Source: Lachnospiraceae bacterium (GTDB lineage: Bacteria > Bacillota > Clostridia > Lachnospirales > Lachnospiraceae). Taken from it: a stretch of 61,406 bases of DNA. The stretch is from contig JAQYBF010000110.1 of assembly GCA_029338875.1 (NCBI GenBank), positions 1-61,406 on the forward strand. Direction: 5' to 3'. The notes beneath the pieces are model-generated. The model worked only from the letters and a program-made list of their open reading frames with translations, was not told the DNA's origin and ran no database searches. Positions 18,048-26,613 of this stretch are shown piece after piece; position 1 is the stretch's first letter, and each line of letters starts with the position of its first letter. Made by a program: the position numbers and the translations under genes.

Positions 18048-18557
18048 ATTAGCGATTTAATGATTAACGAGCAGATCAGAGACAAAGAAGTCCGCCTGAT
18101 CGGTTCCCATGGAGAACAGCTGGGAATTATGTCTGCAAGAGATGCCTATAAGATGGCTCAGGATGCGAATCTTGACCTCGTCAAAGTGGCACCGAAAGCA
18201 AAGCCGCCTGTATGCAAAATCATTGATTACGGCAAATATCGTTATGAGATGGCCCGTAAGGAGAAAGAAGCCAAGAAGAAGCAGAAGACGATCGAAGTCA
18301 AGGAGATCCGTATGTCTCCCAACATCGATTCCAATGACCTTTCCACCAAGACAAACGCTGCGCGCAAGTTCCTGGAGAAGGGTAACAAGGTAAAGGTAAC
18401 ACTTCGCTTCCGCGGAAGAGAGATGGCTCACGTTTCGAGCTCTCAGCACATCTTAGACGACTTCGCTGCAGCCCTTGAGGATGTGGCTGTCGTTGAGAAA
18501 CGGCCGAAAATGGAAGGCAGAAGCATCAGCATTGTTTTGTCACAGAAAAAGAACTAA
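18048..18557 (+). CDS. infC: Translation initiation factor IF-3
   Basis: 169 residues if started at the ATT codon at 18048. GGAGGT at 18035-18040 is eight bases from that ATT, while the first ATG (18060) is too far from it. AUU starts on infC are a known device by which IF-3, which rejects non-canonical starts, limits its own synthesis. The protein has INEQIRDKEVRLIG at the N-terminus, the lysine-rich linker (ARKEKEAKKKQK) and the C-terminal domain with KVKVTLRFRGREMAH. First gene of infC-rpmI-rplT. Confidence 0.93.
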   Translation: MSDLMINEQIRDKEVRLIGSHGEQLGIMSARDAYKMAQDANLDLVKVAPKAKPPVCKIIDYGKYRYEMARKEKEAKKKQKTIEVKEIRMSPNIDSNDLSTKTNAARKFLEKGNKVKVTLRFRGREMAHVSSSQHILDDFAAALEDVAVVEKRPKMEGRSISIVLSQKKN

Positions 18558-18570
18558 GGAGGAATAGGTT

Positions 18571-18768
18571 ATGCCTAAGACCAAAACCAAGAGAGCAGCT
18601 GCAAAGCGGTTCAAAGCCACAGCAAATGGTAATCTGAAGAGAAGCAAGGCTTTCAAGAGCCATATTCTTACAAAGAAGACCACCAAGCGTAAGAGAAATC
18701 TTCGTAAGGCAGGTTATGCAGACGCAACCAATGTTAAGAATATGAAGAAGATTTTACCTTATCTCTGA
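18571..18768 (+). CDS. rpmI: 50S ribosomal protein L35
   Basis: 65 residues, highly basic, starting [15 protein letters not shown], the family signature, with [14 protein letters not shown] in the middle. AAGGAGG precedes the ATG. Located 13 bases after infC and 21 before rplT, the conserved bacterial order. Confidence 0.97.
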   Translation: MPKTKTKRAAAKRFKATANGNLKRSKAFKSHILTKKTTKRKRNLRKAGYADATNVKNMKKILPYL

Positions 18769-18789
18769 TTCGGACAGGAGGAAATATAA

Positions 18790-19146
18790 ATGGCAAGAAT
18801 TAAGGGCGGTTTAAACGCCAAGAAGAAACATAATCGTGTACTGAAGATGGCCAAGGGATACCGCGGAGCAAGATCCAAGCAGTATCGTGTAGCCAAGCAG
18901 TCTGTAATGAGAGCTCTTACCTCCTCCTATGCAGGACGTAAGGAAAGAAAGAGACAGTTCCGTTCTCTCTGGATTGCCCGTATCAATGCTGCAGCAAGAC
19001 TGAATGGCCTTTCCTACAGCAAGCTTATGCATGGCTTAAAGCTGGCCGGTGTTGAAGTCAACCGTAAGATGCTGGCTGATCTGGCAGTAAGTGATTCTGC
19101 AGGATTTACAAAGCTTTGTGCTATTGCAAAAGAAAAGATCGCATAA
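18790..19146 (+). CDS. rplT: 50S ribosomal protein L20
   Basis: 118 residues. Starts [15 protein letters not shown] and contains the RNA-binding [15 protein letters not shown] stretch and [18 protein letters not shown]20 is an early assembly protein of the 50S subunit and, in Bacillota, the repressor of this operon through its leader. ACAGGAGG ribosome binding site. A terminator follows at 19154. Confidence 0.98.
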   Translation: MARIKGGLNAKKKHNRVLKMAKGYRGARSKQYRVAKQSVMRALTSSYAGRKERKRQFRSLWIARINAAARLNGLSYSKLMHGLKLAGVEVNRKMLADLAVSDSAGFTKLCAIAKEKIA

Positions 19147-19153
19147 TAAAATG

Positions 19154-19185
19154 AATGGTGGCTGACAGGTTCAGCCGCCATTTTT
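19154..19185 (+). terminator. Rho-independent terminator after rplT
   Basis: AATGGTGGCTGA (19154-19165) pairs with TCAGCCGCCATT (19171-19182), one G-T wobble and a five-base loop, running into TTTTT. Confidence 0.8.
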
Positions 19186-19207
19186 AATGTATAAAGGAGG
19201 ATGTGTT

Positions 19208-20224
19208 ATGGCAATCTTAGTTACCGGAGGCGCCGGCTTTATCGGAAGCCATACCTGCGTCGAGCTTCTGAATAACGGTAAGGAAGTTGTAGTGCTGGAT
19301 AATCTCTGCAATGCAAATCCCAAGTCCCTGGAGCGGGTACGTGAGATCACCGGAAAAGACCTGAAGTTCTATGAAGGAGACATTCGTGACCGTGAGATCC
19401 TGAAGAAAATTTTTAAGGAAAATACGATCGAAAGCGTCATCCATTTCGCAGGCCTGAAGGCTGTCGGTGAGTCGGTACATATGCCGGTAGAATACTATGA
19501 TAACAATATCAACGGAACCCTGACCCTGGTCGACGAGATGCGGAAGGCCGGCGTCAAGAATATCATCTTCTCTTCCTCTGCAACCGTATACGGAAATCCT
19601 GCACAGATTCCTATTACCGAGGAATGCCCCAAGGGAACCTGCACCAACCCCTACGGCTGGACCAAGTGGATGATCGAGCAGATTCTGACTGATCTTCATA
19701 CAGCAGATGCAGAGTGGAATGTCGTTCTTCTCCGCTACTTCAACCCGATCGGAGCTCATCCGACAGGACTCATGGGAGAGAACCCTTCCGGTATTCCCAA
19801 CAACCTTATGCCCTATATTACCCAGGTAGCCATCGGAAAACTGGATCACCTGAACATTTTCGGCAATGACTATGACACACCGGACGGAACCTGTGTCCGT
19901 GACTACATCCATGTCATGGATCTGGCCAGCGGCCATGTGGCAGCCTTAAAGAAGCTGGAGCCGGGCAGCGGAGTTTCTATTTACAACCTGGGAACCGGTA
20001 TCGGCTATAGTGTACTGGATATCGTCAATAACTTCGAGAAGGCAAATGACTTAAAGATTCCTTATGAGTTTGCTCCCCGGAGAGAGGGCGATGTTCCTCA
20101 GTGCTATTCCGATGCTTCGAAGGCAGAGCGTGAGCTTGGCTGGAAGGCAAAATACGGCATCCTTGAGATGTGCCGGGATTCCTGGAACTGGCAGAAGAAG
20201 AATCCGAACGGATACGAGGACTAA
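19208..20224 (+). CDS. galE: UDP-glucose 4-epimerase
   Basis: 338 residues. Interconverts UDP-glucose and UDP-galactose with bound NAD. The Rossmann motif is [16 protein letters not shown] at the N-terminus; the catalytic Ser sits in FSSSATVYG and the Tyr-x-x-x-Lys pair in [20 protein letters not shown] and the C-terminal [11 protein letters not shown] are typical of GalE. AAAGGAGG at 19193-19200 fixes the start at 19208. It stands alone between the rplT terminator and the tRNA gene; no other Leloir genes are near, so it may serve envelope polysaccharide as well as galactose use. Confidence 0.94.
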   Translation: MAILVTGGAGFIGSHTCVELLNNGKEVVVLDNLCNANPKSLERVREITGKDLKFYEGDIRDREILKKIFKENTIESVIHFAGLKAVGESVHMPVEYYDNNINGTLTLVDEMRKAGVKNIIFSSSATVYGNPAQIPITEECPKGTCTNPYGWTKWMIEQILTDLHTADAEWNVVLLRYFNPIGAHPTGLMGENPSGIPNNLMPYITQVAIGKLDHLNIFGNDYDTPDGTCVRDYIHVMDLASGHVAALKKLEPGSGVSIYNLGTGIGYSVLDIVNNFEKANDLKIPYEFAPRREGDVPQCYSDASKAERELGWKAKYGILEMCRDSWNWQKKNPNGYED

Positions 20225-20241
20225 AAAATTTAAAAAAGTAC

Positions 20242-20270
20242 TTGCATTCTTCTTATGACTTCTGTATAGT
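20242..20270 (+). promoter_or_regulatory. Promoter of the tRNA-Glu gene
   Basis: TTGCAT (20242-20247), a 17-base spacer and TATAGT (20265-20270), 38 bases before the mature tRNA 5' end. Confidence 0.75.
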
Positions 20271-20307
20271 ATCTATTGTTGACGCGGTTCAACCGGGTCA
20301 GCAATCT

Positions 20308-20379
20308 GGTTCGTTGGTCAAGTGGCTAAGACGTCGCCCTCTCACGGCGAAAACAGGGGTTCGACTCCCCTACGAACTA
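20308..20379 (+). tRNA. tRNA-Glu, anticodon CUC
   Basis: A complete 72-base cloverleaf. Acceptor GGTTCGT pairs with ACGAACT (the first pair is G-U), D arm GTC..GAC with AAGTGGCTAA loop, anticodon stem TCGCC/GGCGA with loop CTCTCAC, T arm AGGGG/CCCCT with loop TTCGACT, discriminator A. The anticodon is CTC at 20341-20343, reading GAG. CCA is not encoded. Overall it matches bacterial tRNA-Glu, whose common form has UUC instead. Confidence 0.93.
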
Positions 20380-20401
20380 CTTTTATAGCCCAACCCTAAA
20401 G

Positions 20402-20431
20402 GTACCGGTTTTTAACCGGTACTTATTTTTT
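20402..20431 (+). terminator. Rho-independent terminator after tRNA-Glu
   Basis: GTACCGGTT (20402-20410) and AACCGGTAC (20414-20422) form a perfect nine-base stem with a TTT loop, followed by TTATTTTTT. Confidence 0.88.
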
Positions 20432-20433
20432 GC

Positions 20434-20462
20434 TTGTATATTCTATGGTTCTGTGCTATTTT
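20434..20462 (+). promoter_or_regulatory. Candidate promoter for the rimP-nusA-infB operon
   Basis: TTGTAT (20434-20439), a 17-base spacer and TATTTT (20457-20462) preceded by TGC, an extended -10. It lies directly after the tRNA terminator, where a new transcription unit must begin. Confidence 0.45.
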
Positions 20463-20479
20463 ATAACCGTAGCAGCTAG

Positions 20480-20509
20480 TTGAGAGTGGGCGGGAACGTC
20501 CACTCTCAA
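20480..20509 (+). promoter_or_regulatory. Leader hairpin upstream of rimP
   Basis: TTGAGAGTGG (20480-20489) is perfectly complementary to CCACTCTCAA (20500-20509), with a ten-base GC-containing loop and no T tract, so it is not a terminator. A hairpin at this spot suggests control or stability of the rimP-nusA-infB mRNA. Confidence 0.6.
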
Positions 20510-20539
20510 TTTCGTATTCAGCCTTTTTCAGGAGGAAAA

Positions 20540-21007
20540 ATGAGTAGAAGATCAGAGCTTTATGAGAAGAAGACGGAAGCCTTTCTTCAGCCGATCCTGG
20601 ACCGAATGGGCTTTGAGCTTGTGGATGTGGAATTCGTGAAGGAAGCCGGTGAGTATTTCCTCCGCGCCTATATCGACAAGCCGGGCGGAATCGAGCTGGA
20701 CGACTGCGTTGCAGTCTCTCAGGAAATGAATGAGATCCTGGACCGGGAAGATTATATCAGTGAGGCATATACCTTTGAGGTCTCGTCCCCGGGTCTGACC
20801 CGTCCCCTGAAAAAGGAGAAGGACTATCAGAGGAATCTGAACAGGCCGATTGAGGTCAGAACCTATAAGGCCTATGATGGAGACAAATATTTCACGGGCG
20901 ACCTAGCCGCCTATACTGACGATACAATCACCCTGAAACTGCCGGATAGAGAGCTTACCATCAAGAGAAGCGATATATCGGCGATCAACCAGGCGTTTGT
21001 GGATTAA
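20540..21007 (+). CDS. rimP: Ribosome maturation factor RimP
   Basis: 155 residues. Assists 30S assembly around S12/S19. The N-terminal domain has LDRMGFELVDVEFVKEAG and YFLRAYIDKPGGIELDDCVAVSQ; then DYISEAYTFEVSSPGLTRPL, the best-known family signature. A GGAGG ribosome binding site sits before the ATG at 20540; an upstream in-frame ATG at 20480 falls inside the leader hairpin and is not used. First gene of the rimP-nusA-ylxR-ylxQ-infB-rbfA run. Confidence 0.95.
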   Translation: MSRRSELYEKKTEAFLQPILDRMGFELVDVEFVKEAGEYFLRAYIDKPGGIELDDCVAVSQEMNEILDREDYISEAYTFEVSSPGLTRPLKKEKDYQRNLNRPIEVRTYKAYDGDKYFTGDLAAYTDDTITLKLPDRELTIKRSDISAINQAFVD

Positions 21008-21026
21008 ATTGAAACCGGAGGAAAAA

Positions 21027-22685
21027 ATGGCAAAGTTAAAAGCAGCAAAGAACAAAAAGGACCTTCTGAATGCAGCAAAGGATTTTGAGAGAGAGGAAGG
21101 CCTGGACCGGTCCCTGATGCTCGACGGCGTTAAGCGAGAGCTCTTACGGAAATGCGAGATCCGTTTCGGAACATCTGATAATGTTACGGTTATGGTGGAT
21201 CCGAAGACCTGTGACTACCATGTCATCCGTGAGCTTACCGTAGCAGATCCCATTACCGATCGTCCGACTCAGGTTACTCCGGCAGAGGCATTCATGATTG
21301 ACAGGAAGCATCACGAAATCGGCGATGTGGTCAAGGAAGAGGTCGAGGTTCAGAATATCGGCCAGGTTGCCCAGAATGCAGGCCGCAATGCCATCATGCA
21401 GAAGGCCATCACTATGCTTGAGGAAGAGAAGAACATCCCCAGAGAGATCGTCTTCCATGCCATCCGCAGCGCCATCATGACCGCCTGCAAGAATACCTAC
21501 GATCATACCGACAACATCACGATCGATATTGATCCGGATACCTGCGAGTATCATGTCCGTTCCTCCAAGAACATCGTCGAGACCGTCGAAGATCCCGAGA
21601 CCGAGATCTCCCTGGAAGAAGCCCAGGAGAAGGACGGAAGCTACAAGATCGGCGAGGTCTACACCGAGGAGATCGACTCCAAGACCTTCGGCCGTATCGC
21701 AGCAAGCGCAGCCAGAGGCGTTATGATGCAGGACATCCATGAGGAAGAGCACCGCATCATCCTTGAGGAGTACACCAGACTCAATCATACCGTCATTACC
21801 GGTATCGTACAGCGTAAGATCGGCAAGTCCTACAGCATCAATCTGGGCACTGCCGATGCCATCCTGACCGAGCGCGAGCAGATCCGCGGCGAGAGCTACC
21901 GGCCCAACGACCGCTACAAGTTCTATGTCCTGGATGTCAAGGATTCCCGCCGGGGAACCAAGATCTACGTCTCCAGAACCCATCCGGATCTTGTCCGCCG
22001 TCTCTTCGAGCAGGAGGTTGTCGAGATCCGCGACGGTATCGTCGAGATCAAGAATATCGCCAGAGAGGCCGGCAACCGTACCAAGATGGCTGTCTGGTCC
22101 AATGATGAAAATGTAGACCCTGTCGGAGCCTGTGTCGGCATGAACGGAACCCGTGTCAATGCCGTAGTCGAAGAGCTCCACAACGAAAAAATCGATATCA
22201 TCAACTGGGATGAGAACCCGGCCCGCCTGATCGAGAATGCTCTGTCACCGGCCAAGGTCATCTCCGTTATCGCCGATTCCGAAGAGAAGACCGCCAAGGT
22301 CGTTGTTCCGGATTATCAGCTGTCTCTGGCCATCGGACGTGAGGGACAGAATGCCCGTCTGGCAGCCCGCCTGACCGGCTACAAGATCGATATCAAGAGC
22401 GAAACCCAGGCCAGAGAGTCCGGCGACTTCTTCGATATGGATGAAGAGTATTACGATGAAGACGGCTATTATGAGGATGAAGACGGAGATCTGCTTGTGG
22501 ACGATGAGGCAGCGGATGCAGATGATGATCTTCTGATCGATGACGGTGAGGCAGCTCCGGAGGAGGAAGAGTCTCTGGAGACTGAGGAGTCCGATGAGTC
22601 TGAAGATTCTGCAGAGACAGATTCCGAAGAGGATCCGGAAAACGAAGCTGAGACCGGAGAAGGAAGCCAGAATGACGAAGAATAA
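21027..22685 (+). CDS. nusA: Transcription termination/antitermination factor NusA with duplicated N-terminal domain and acidic tail
   Basis: 552 residues, well above the ~350-400 of typical Bacillota NusA. Residues 127-236 are a normal NusA N-terminal (RNA polymerase-binding) domain: EEEKNIPREIVFHAI, IDIDPDTCEYHV, VEDPETEISLEEAQ, FGRIAASAARGVMMQ. Residues ~13-126 are a second, diverged copy in the same order: EREEGLDRSLMLDGV, VMVDPKTCDYHV, HHEIGDVVKEEVE, IGQVAQNAGRNAIMQ; equivalent positions are 110-111 residues apart. Then follow S1 (~254-320), KH1 (DPVGACVGMNGTRVNAV) and KH2 (LSLAIGREGQNARLAARL). Residues ~466-552 are an Asp/Glu-rich tail. The ATG at 21027 is fixed by CGGAGG. The extra domain is seen directly; its effect on polymerase binding is unknown. 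Confidence 0.95.
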   Translation: MAKLKAAKNKKDLLNAAKDFEREEGLDRSLMLDGVKRELLRKCEIRFGTSDNVTVMVDPKTCDYHVIRELTVADPITDRPTQVTPAEAFMIDRKHHEIGDVVKEEVEVQNIGQVAQNAGRNAIMQKAITMLEEEKNIPREIVFHAIRSAIMTACKNTYDHTDNITIDIDPDTCEYHVRSSKNIVETVEDPETEISLEEAQEKDGSYKIGEVYTEEIDSKTFGRIAASAARGVMMQDIHEEEHRIILEEYTRLNHTVITGIVQRKIGKSYSINLGTADAILTEREQIRGESYRPNDRYKFYVLDVKDSRRGTKIYVSRTHPDLVRRLFEQEVVEIRDGIVEIKNIAREAGNRTKMAVWSNDENVDPVGACVGMNGTRVNAVVEELHNEKIDIINWDENPARLIENALSPAKVISVIADSEEKTAKVVVPDYQLSLAIGREGQNARLAARLTGYKIDIKSETQARESGDFFDMDEEYYDEDGYYEDEDGDLLVDDEAADADDDLLIDDGEAAPEEEESLETEESDESEDSAETDSEEDPENEAETGEGSQNDEE

Positions 22686-22935
22686 GAGACCCGAGAGACG
22701 CTGTGCCGCCTGCGGAAGGGTCCGGGACCCGAGAGAGATGTTCCGTCTGGTCCGAAGACCGGACGGAAGCGTCGGTCTGGATTTAAAGGGCCGGGAAAAC
22801 GGGCGCGGCGCCTATATCTGCAAGTCAGAGGCCTGTCTGGAAAAGGCTGTTCAGAAAAAAGCAGTTGACAGGTCGCTTAAGGCGGCGGTAGATCCTGCAG
22901 TCTGGGATCAGGTCAGGAAAGAACTGGAAAAATGA
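22672..22935 (+). CDS. ylxR: YlxR family RNA-binding protein (DUF448)
   Basis: 87 residues, small and basic. The signature RRCAACGRVRDPREMFRLVR and GRGAYICKSEACLEKA places it in the YlxR family, reported as a nucleoid- or RNA-binding regulator found beside nusA. It begins inside the last codons of nusA (14-base overlap) with a GGAGAAGGAAG site upstream, so it is translationally coupled. Confidence 0.9.
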   Translation: MTKNKRPERRCAACGRVRDPREMFRLVRRPDGSVGLDLKGRENGRGAYICKSEACLEKAVQKKAVDRSLKAAVDPAVWDQVRKELEK

Positions 22936-23267
22936 TAAGAAAACTGAAATCAATGCTCGGAATTGCCGAGAAATCCGGAAAACTGAAAAGCGGAAACTAC
23001 CAGGTGGAAGAAGCCGTGAAGGAAGGAAAGGCATTTCTGGTGTTGGTGGCAGAGAACGGCTCGAAACGGACCATAAAATCCTACCAGGACATGTGCAGTT
23101 TCTATGAAACGCCGATTTATATAGATGGAACTATTGATGAAATCAGTCAGGCCATCGGAAAGACCAACCGGGCAGCGGTCTGCATTAATGACCGAAGCCT
23201 CGGGGAAGCCTTAAAGAAGCTGATTGAAGAGGATATGAAAACGGAGGATGAAGCATGGCAAAAATGA
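22932..23267 (+). CDS. ylxQ: L7Ae/L30e family ribosomal-like protein (YlxQ)
   Basis: 111 residues of the L7Ae/L30e/S12e fold ([36 protein letters not shown]), a kink-turn RNA-binding family. It starts with ATGA overlapping the ylxR stop and its end overlaps infB by 13 bases. Position between ylxR and infB is the conserved YlxQ locus. Its exact RNA target is not known. Confidence 0.88.
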   Translation: MIRKLKSMLGIAEKSGKLKSGNYQVEEAVKEGKAFLVLVAENGSKRTIKSYQDMCSFYETPIYIDGTIDEISQAIGKTNRAAVCINDRSLGEALKKLIEEDMKTEDEAWQK

Positions 23268-26197
23268 GAGTTCATGAACTCGCAAAAGAGCTTGGGGCAT
23301 CAAGCAGGGATGTATTGGAGTATCTGAACTCCACCGGACTGGAGCTGAAGTCCGTATCTTCCGGCGTTGACGAGGAGTCCGTAAGGAAGGCGGAAGCCCA
23401 TTTTGGAAAAGCCGGTGCGAAAACCTCCGAGCCAGAAAAAGCTGCCCTTAAGACCGTACATCCGGCCAGGTCCATTCGGACGGAAGCACCCGGAAGTCCG
23501 GCAAAGGCAGAAAAAACAGAGAAGACAGAAGATCAAGCGGTGAAAGAAGGATCAAAGCCTGTGAATAAAGAAAATCCCGAGGTCAACAAGGAAAATACAG
23601 AGGCAAAGGCACAAGCTGCTCCAAGAAAGAAGAAGCCGACCATTACGGCTGTCTTTAATGCCCAGTATTCCGGAAAATTCAGAGACCATCGCGGCAGCAA
23701 GTCTGCAAGCGGTGACCGGAAGAACGGACGGGGCGACCGTCCTGCCGCAAACGGCGGCAGCGGATCTGCTCATGGAGACAGAAGAAAGCCGGTAAGACGG
23801 GACGGACAGCGGACAAATGCCAATCCTATGTCCAGGCCCCTGATCAAGCCCAGAAGCGGATCCGGTCCTATCCGTGCAGACGGAACCAGAAAGGGTGAGC
23901 CGACTCTGGCTGAGCAGCAGAAGATGCAGAAGATGCGGGAGGCTGAAGAGGCCAAGAAGAAGGCTCTCGAAGAGGCAAAGCTCATGGATGAGCGTGCCAG
24001 AGCAGCCGAGGCTGAGAAGAAGGCCAGGGCTCAGGCAGAATCTCAGGCTAAAGAGACAGAAGGAAACAGAACTGCCGAAAAGCCTGCAGAAAACCGCAGT
24101 GAAGGAAAACGCCCTGTATCTGACCGTCAGAGCAGAAATAATGACAACAGAACCGGCAGAACTGACCGTAGCGGCCGGAATGAAAAGCAGGATCGGAATG
24201 ACAGAAACAGCCGGAACGATCATAAGAAAAACGACCGGAATGACCGGAACAGCCGTCCGGCTGCAGTCTCCGAGAATTCCAAGGACGGCCGGAAGAATAA
24301 CCGGAAGAAAAATGACAGAAGAGACAGAAACTCCTATAACGACAAGAATCAGGAGCGCTATGTAAATCTCGAAAAGAACGGCGGAAAGAAAAACAACAAG
24401 AAGCCGCATGAGAAGAAGGAAGCCGCAGAAGAGGAAATCAAGTCCATCAAACTGCCGGATCACATTACCCTTCGTGAGCTGGCAGAGCGGATGAAGATCG
24501 AGCCTTCCCAGATTATCAAGAAGCTCTTCCTTCAGGGCGTCATGATCACACTGAACACCAGCCTTGACTATGACAAGGCAGAAGAGATCGCTATGGATTA
24601 CGATATCCTCTGCGAGCATGAGGAAAAGGTCGATCTCATCAAGGAATATCTGAAGGATACGGATGATGAGGATCCCAAGGATCTGGTACCCAGACCTCCG
24701 GTTGTATCCGTCATGGGACATGTCGATCATGGTAAAACCTCCCTTCTGGATGCCATCCGTGATACCAAGGTTGCCAACCGCGAGGCCGGCGGCATTACCC
24801 AGAAGATCGGTGCTTATGTCGTAGAGGCCAACGGACGGAAGATCACCTTCCTTGATACTCCCGGACATGAAGCCTTCACAGCCATGCGTATGCGTGGAGC
24901 AAACTCCACCGATATCGCCGTTCTGGTTGTCGCAGCCGATGACGGTGTCATGCCTCAGACCGTTGAATCCATCAACCATGCCAAGGCAGCCGGAGTTGAG
25001 ATCATCGTTGCAGTCAACAAGATCGATAAGCCCAATGCCAATATCGACCGTGTCAAGCAGGAGCTTTCCGAGTACGAGCTGATCCCTGAGGACTGGGGCG
25101 GCAGCACCGTCTTCTGTCCGGTATCTGCAAAGACTCATGAAGGTATCGACAATCTTCTCGAAATGATCCTTCTGACCGCGGATGTCATGGAATTAAAGGC
25201 CAACCCCAAGGCCAAGGGCCGTGGAATCGTCATCGAGTCCCAGCTGGATAAGGGCCGGGGTGTTGTAGCAACCGTTCTGGTTCAGAACGGAACCCTCCAT
25301 GTCGGAGATCCGGTATCTGCAGGATCCTCCTACGGCAAGGTCCGTGCCATGGTCGATGAAAACGGCCACAGAGTCAAGTCCGCAGGACCTTCGGTTCCGG
25401 TTGAGATTCAGGGTCTGAACGAAGTACCTTCTGCAGGTGAGATCCTTCTGGTTCATGATTCCGACCGTGATGCCAGAAGCTTCGCCCAGGAATTTGTCAA
25501 CGAAGAGAAGAACAAGCTCGTGGAAGAGAGCCGTTCCCGGATGTCTCTGGAAAATCTGTCCGATCAGATCAAGTCCGGAAGCCTCAAGGAACTGGATGTC
25601 ATTGTCAAGGCAGATGTACAGGGTTCTGTCGAGGCAGTCAAGCAGTCCCTGGAGAAGCTCTCGAACGACGAGGTTGTTGTCAAGGTCATCCATGGCGGCG
25701 TCGGTGCCATCACCGAATCCGATGTGGTACTTGCCTCTGCCTCCAATGCCATCATCATCGGCTTCAATGTCCGTCCAGATGCGGTTGCCAAGGATATCGC
25801 CGAGCGCGAGCATGTTGATATCCATCTCTATGATGTCATCTATAATGCGATCGAGGATGTCGAGCGGGCTATGAAGGGTATGCTGGAGCCTGTCTATGAG
25901 GAGCGTGTCATCGGCCATGCCGAGGTACGTCAGACCTTCAAGGCTTCGGGTATCGGTCTGATCGCCGGATGCGTCGTAAATGACGGTGTGATCGAGCGGG
26001 GCTGCAAGATCCGCCTGACCCGAGGCAAGGATCAGCTCTTTGACGGCGATCTTGCTTCCCTGAAGCGTTTCAAGGACGATGTCAAGGAAGTCAAGGCCGG
26101 CTTCGAATGCGGTATTGTCTTAAAGGATTACACTTCCGACATCCAGGAGGGCGATATCATGGAAGCCTACAAGATGGTCGAGGTTCCGCGCGAGTAA
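23255..26197 (+). CDS. infB: Translation initiation factor IF-2
   Basis: 980 residues. GTPase that places initiator tRNA on the ribosome. N-terminal IF2_N-type helical domain ([20 protein letters not shown]), then a long low-complexity linker (~60-390) rich in Lys/Glu and later in Asn/Arg/Asp repeats (nt ~24120-24350), a second IF2_N domain ([20 protein letters not shown]), and the G domain with [26 protein letters not shown] and [10 protein letters not shown], followed by domains II-IV. GAGGATG upstream of the ATG. Overlaps ylxQ by 13 bases. Confidence 0.97.
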   Translation: MAKMRVHELAKELGASSRDVLEYLNSTGLELKSVSSGVDEESVRKAEAHFGKAGAKTSEPEKAALKTVHPARSIRTEAPGSPAKAEKTEKTEDQAVKEGSKPVNKENPEVNKENTEAKAQAAPRKKKPTITAVFNAQYSGKFRDHRGSKSASGDRKNGRGDRPAANGGSGSAHGDRRKPVRRDGQRTNANPMSRPLIKPRSGSGPIRADGTRKGEPTLAEQQKMQKMREAEEAKKKALEEAKLMDERARAAEAEKKARAQAESQAKETEGNRTAEKPAENRSEGKRPVSDRQSRNNDNRTGRTDRSGRNEKQDRNDRNSRNDHKKNDRNDRNSRPAAVSENSKDGRKNNRKKNDRRDRNSYNDKNQERYVNLEKNGGKKNNKKPHEKKEAAEEEIKSIKLPDHITLRELAERMKIEPSQIIKKLFLQGVMITLNTSLDYDKAEEIAMDYDILCEHEEKVDLIKEYLKDTDDEDPKDLVPRPPVVSVMGHVDHGKTSLLDAIRDTKVANREAGGITQKIGAYVVEANGRKITFLDTPGHEAFTAMRMRGANSTDIAVLVVAADDGVMPQTVESINHAKAAGVEIIVAVNKIDKPNANIDRVKQELSEYELIPEDWGGSTVFCPVSAKTHEGIDNLLEMILLTADVMELKANPKAKGRGIVIESQLDKGRGVVATVLVQNGTLHVGDPVSAGSSYGKVRAMVDENGHRVKSAGPSVPVEIQGLNEVPSAGEILLVHDSDRDARSFAQEFVNEEKNKLVEESRSRMSLENLSDQIKSGSLKELDVIVKADVQGSVEAVKQSLEKLSNDEVVVKVIHGGVGAITESDVVLASASNAIIIGFNVRPDAVAKDIAEREHVDIHLYDVIYNAIEDVERAMKGMLEPVYEERVIGHAEVRQTFKASGIGLIAGCVVNDGVIERGCKIRLTRGKDQLFDGDLASLKRFKDDVKEVKAGFECGIVLKDYTSDIQEGDIMEAYKMVEVPRE

Positions 26198-26216
26198 TTG
26201 AATAAAGGAGAACAAC

Positions 26217-26612
26217 TTGCGTAAAAACAGTATTAAAAATATCAGAATCAACGAAGAGGTCCTTCGGGAGCTCTCCGATATTATCCGAAACAAGGTCAAG
26301 GATCCCCGCATCGCCCCGGTCACCTCTGTGACCGGAGTCGAAGTGGCTCCGGATTTGAAGACCTGTAAGATCTGGATCAGCGTCCTGGGAGATGAGGAAG
26401 CCGAGAAGAAAACTATGGAGGGCTTAAACAGCTCCAAGAACTTCATCCGCCACGAGCTGGCCCGGACCGTCAATTTAAGAAATACACCGGAGCTCTTCTT
26501 CCACCTGGATACCTCCATCGCTTACGGCGTCCATATGTCGAAGATGATCGATGAGGTCAACCATGGACTGAAGGTTTCGGATCTGGACAAAGCTGACAAA
26601 AAAGAGGACTAA
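26217..26612 (+). CDS. rbfA: Ribosome-binding factor A
   Basis: 131 residues; late-stage 30S maturation factor. Family features: INEEVLRELSDIIRNKVKDPRI, VTSVTGVEVAPDLKTCKIWISVLG and RTVNLRNTPELFFHLDTSI. TTG start with AAAGGAG upstream and no better ATG. Sits in the canonical slot after infB. Confidence 0.93.
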   Translation: MRKNSIKNIRINEEVLRELSDIIRNKVKDPRIAPVTSVTGVEVAPDLKTCKIWISVLGDEEAEKKTMEGLNSSKNFIRHELARTVNLRNTPELFFHLDTSIAYGVHMSKMIDEVNHGLKVSDLDKADKKED

Positions 26613-26613
26613 A

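Noticed and set aside
21027-21404. First NusA domain as a separate gene or assembly error
   Set aside because: The frame is continuous with one ribosome binding site, and the two copies differ at most positions, so a recent assembly duplication is unlikely.
23552-25138. 528-residue minus-strand open frame inside infB
   Set aside because: Antisense to IF-2; the protein is hydrophobic/Ser-rich because it mirrors the Lys/Arg/Glu-rich linker. No start signal.
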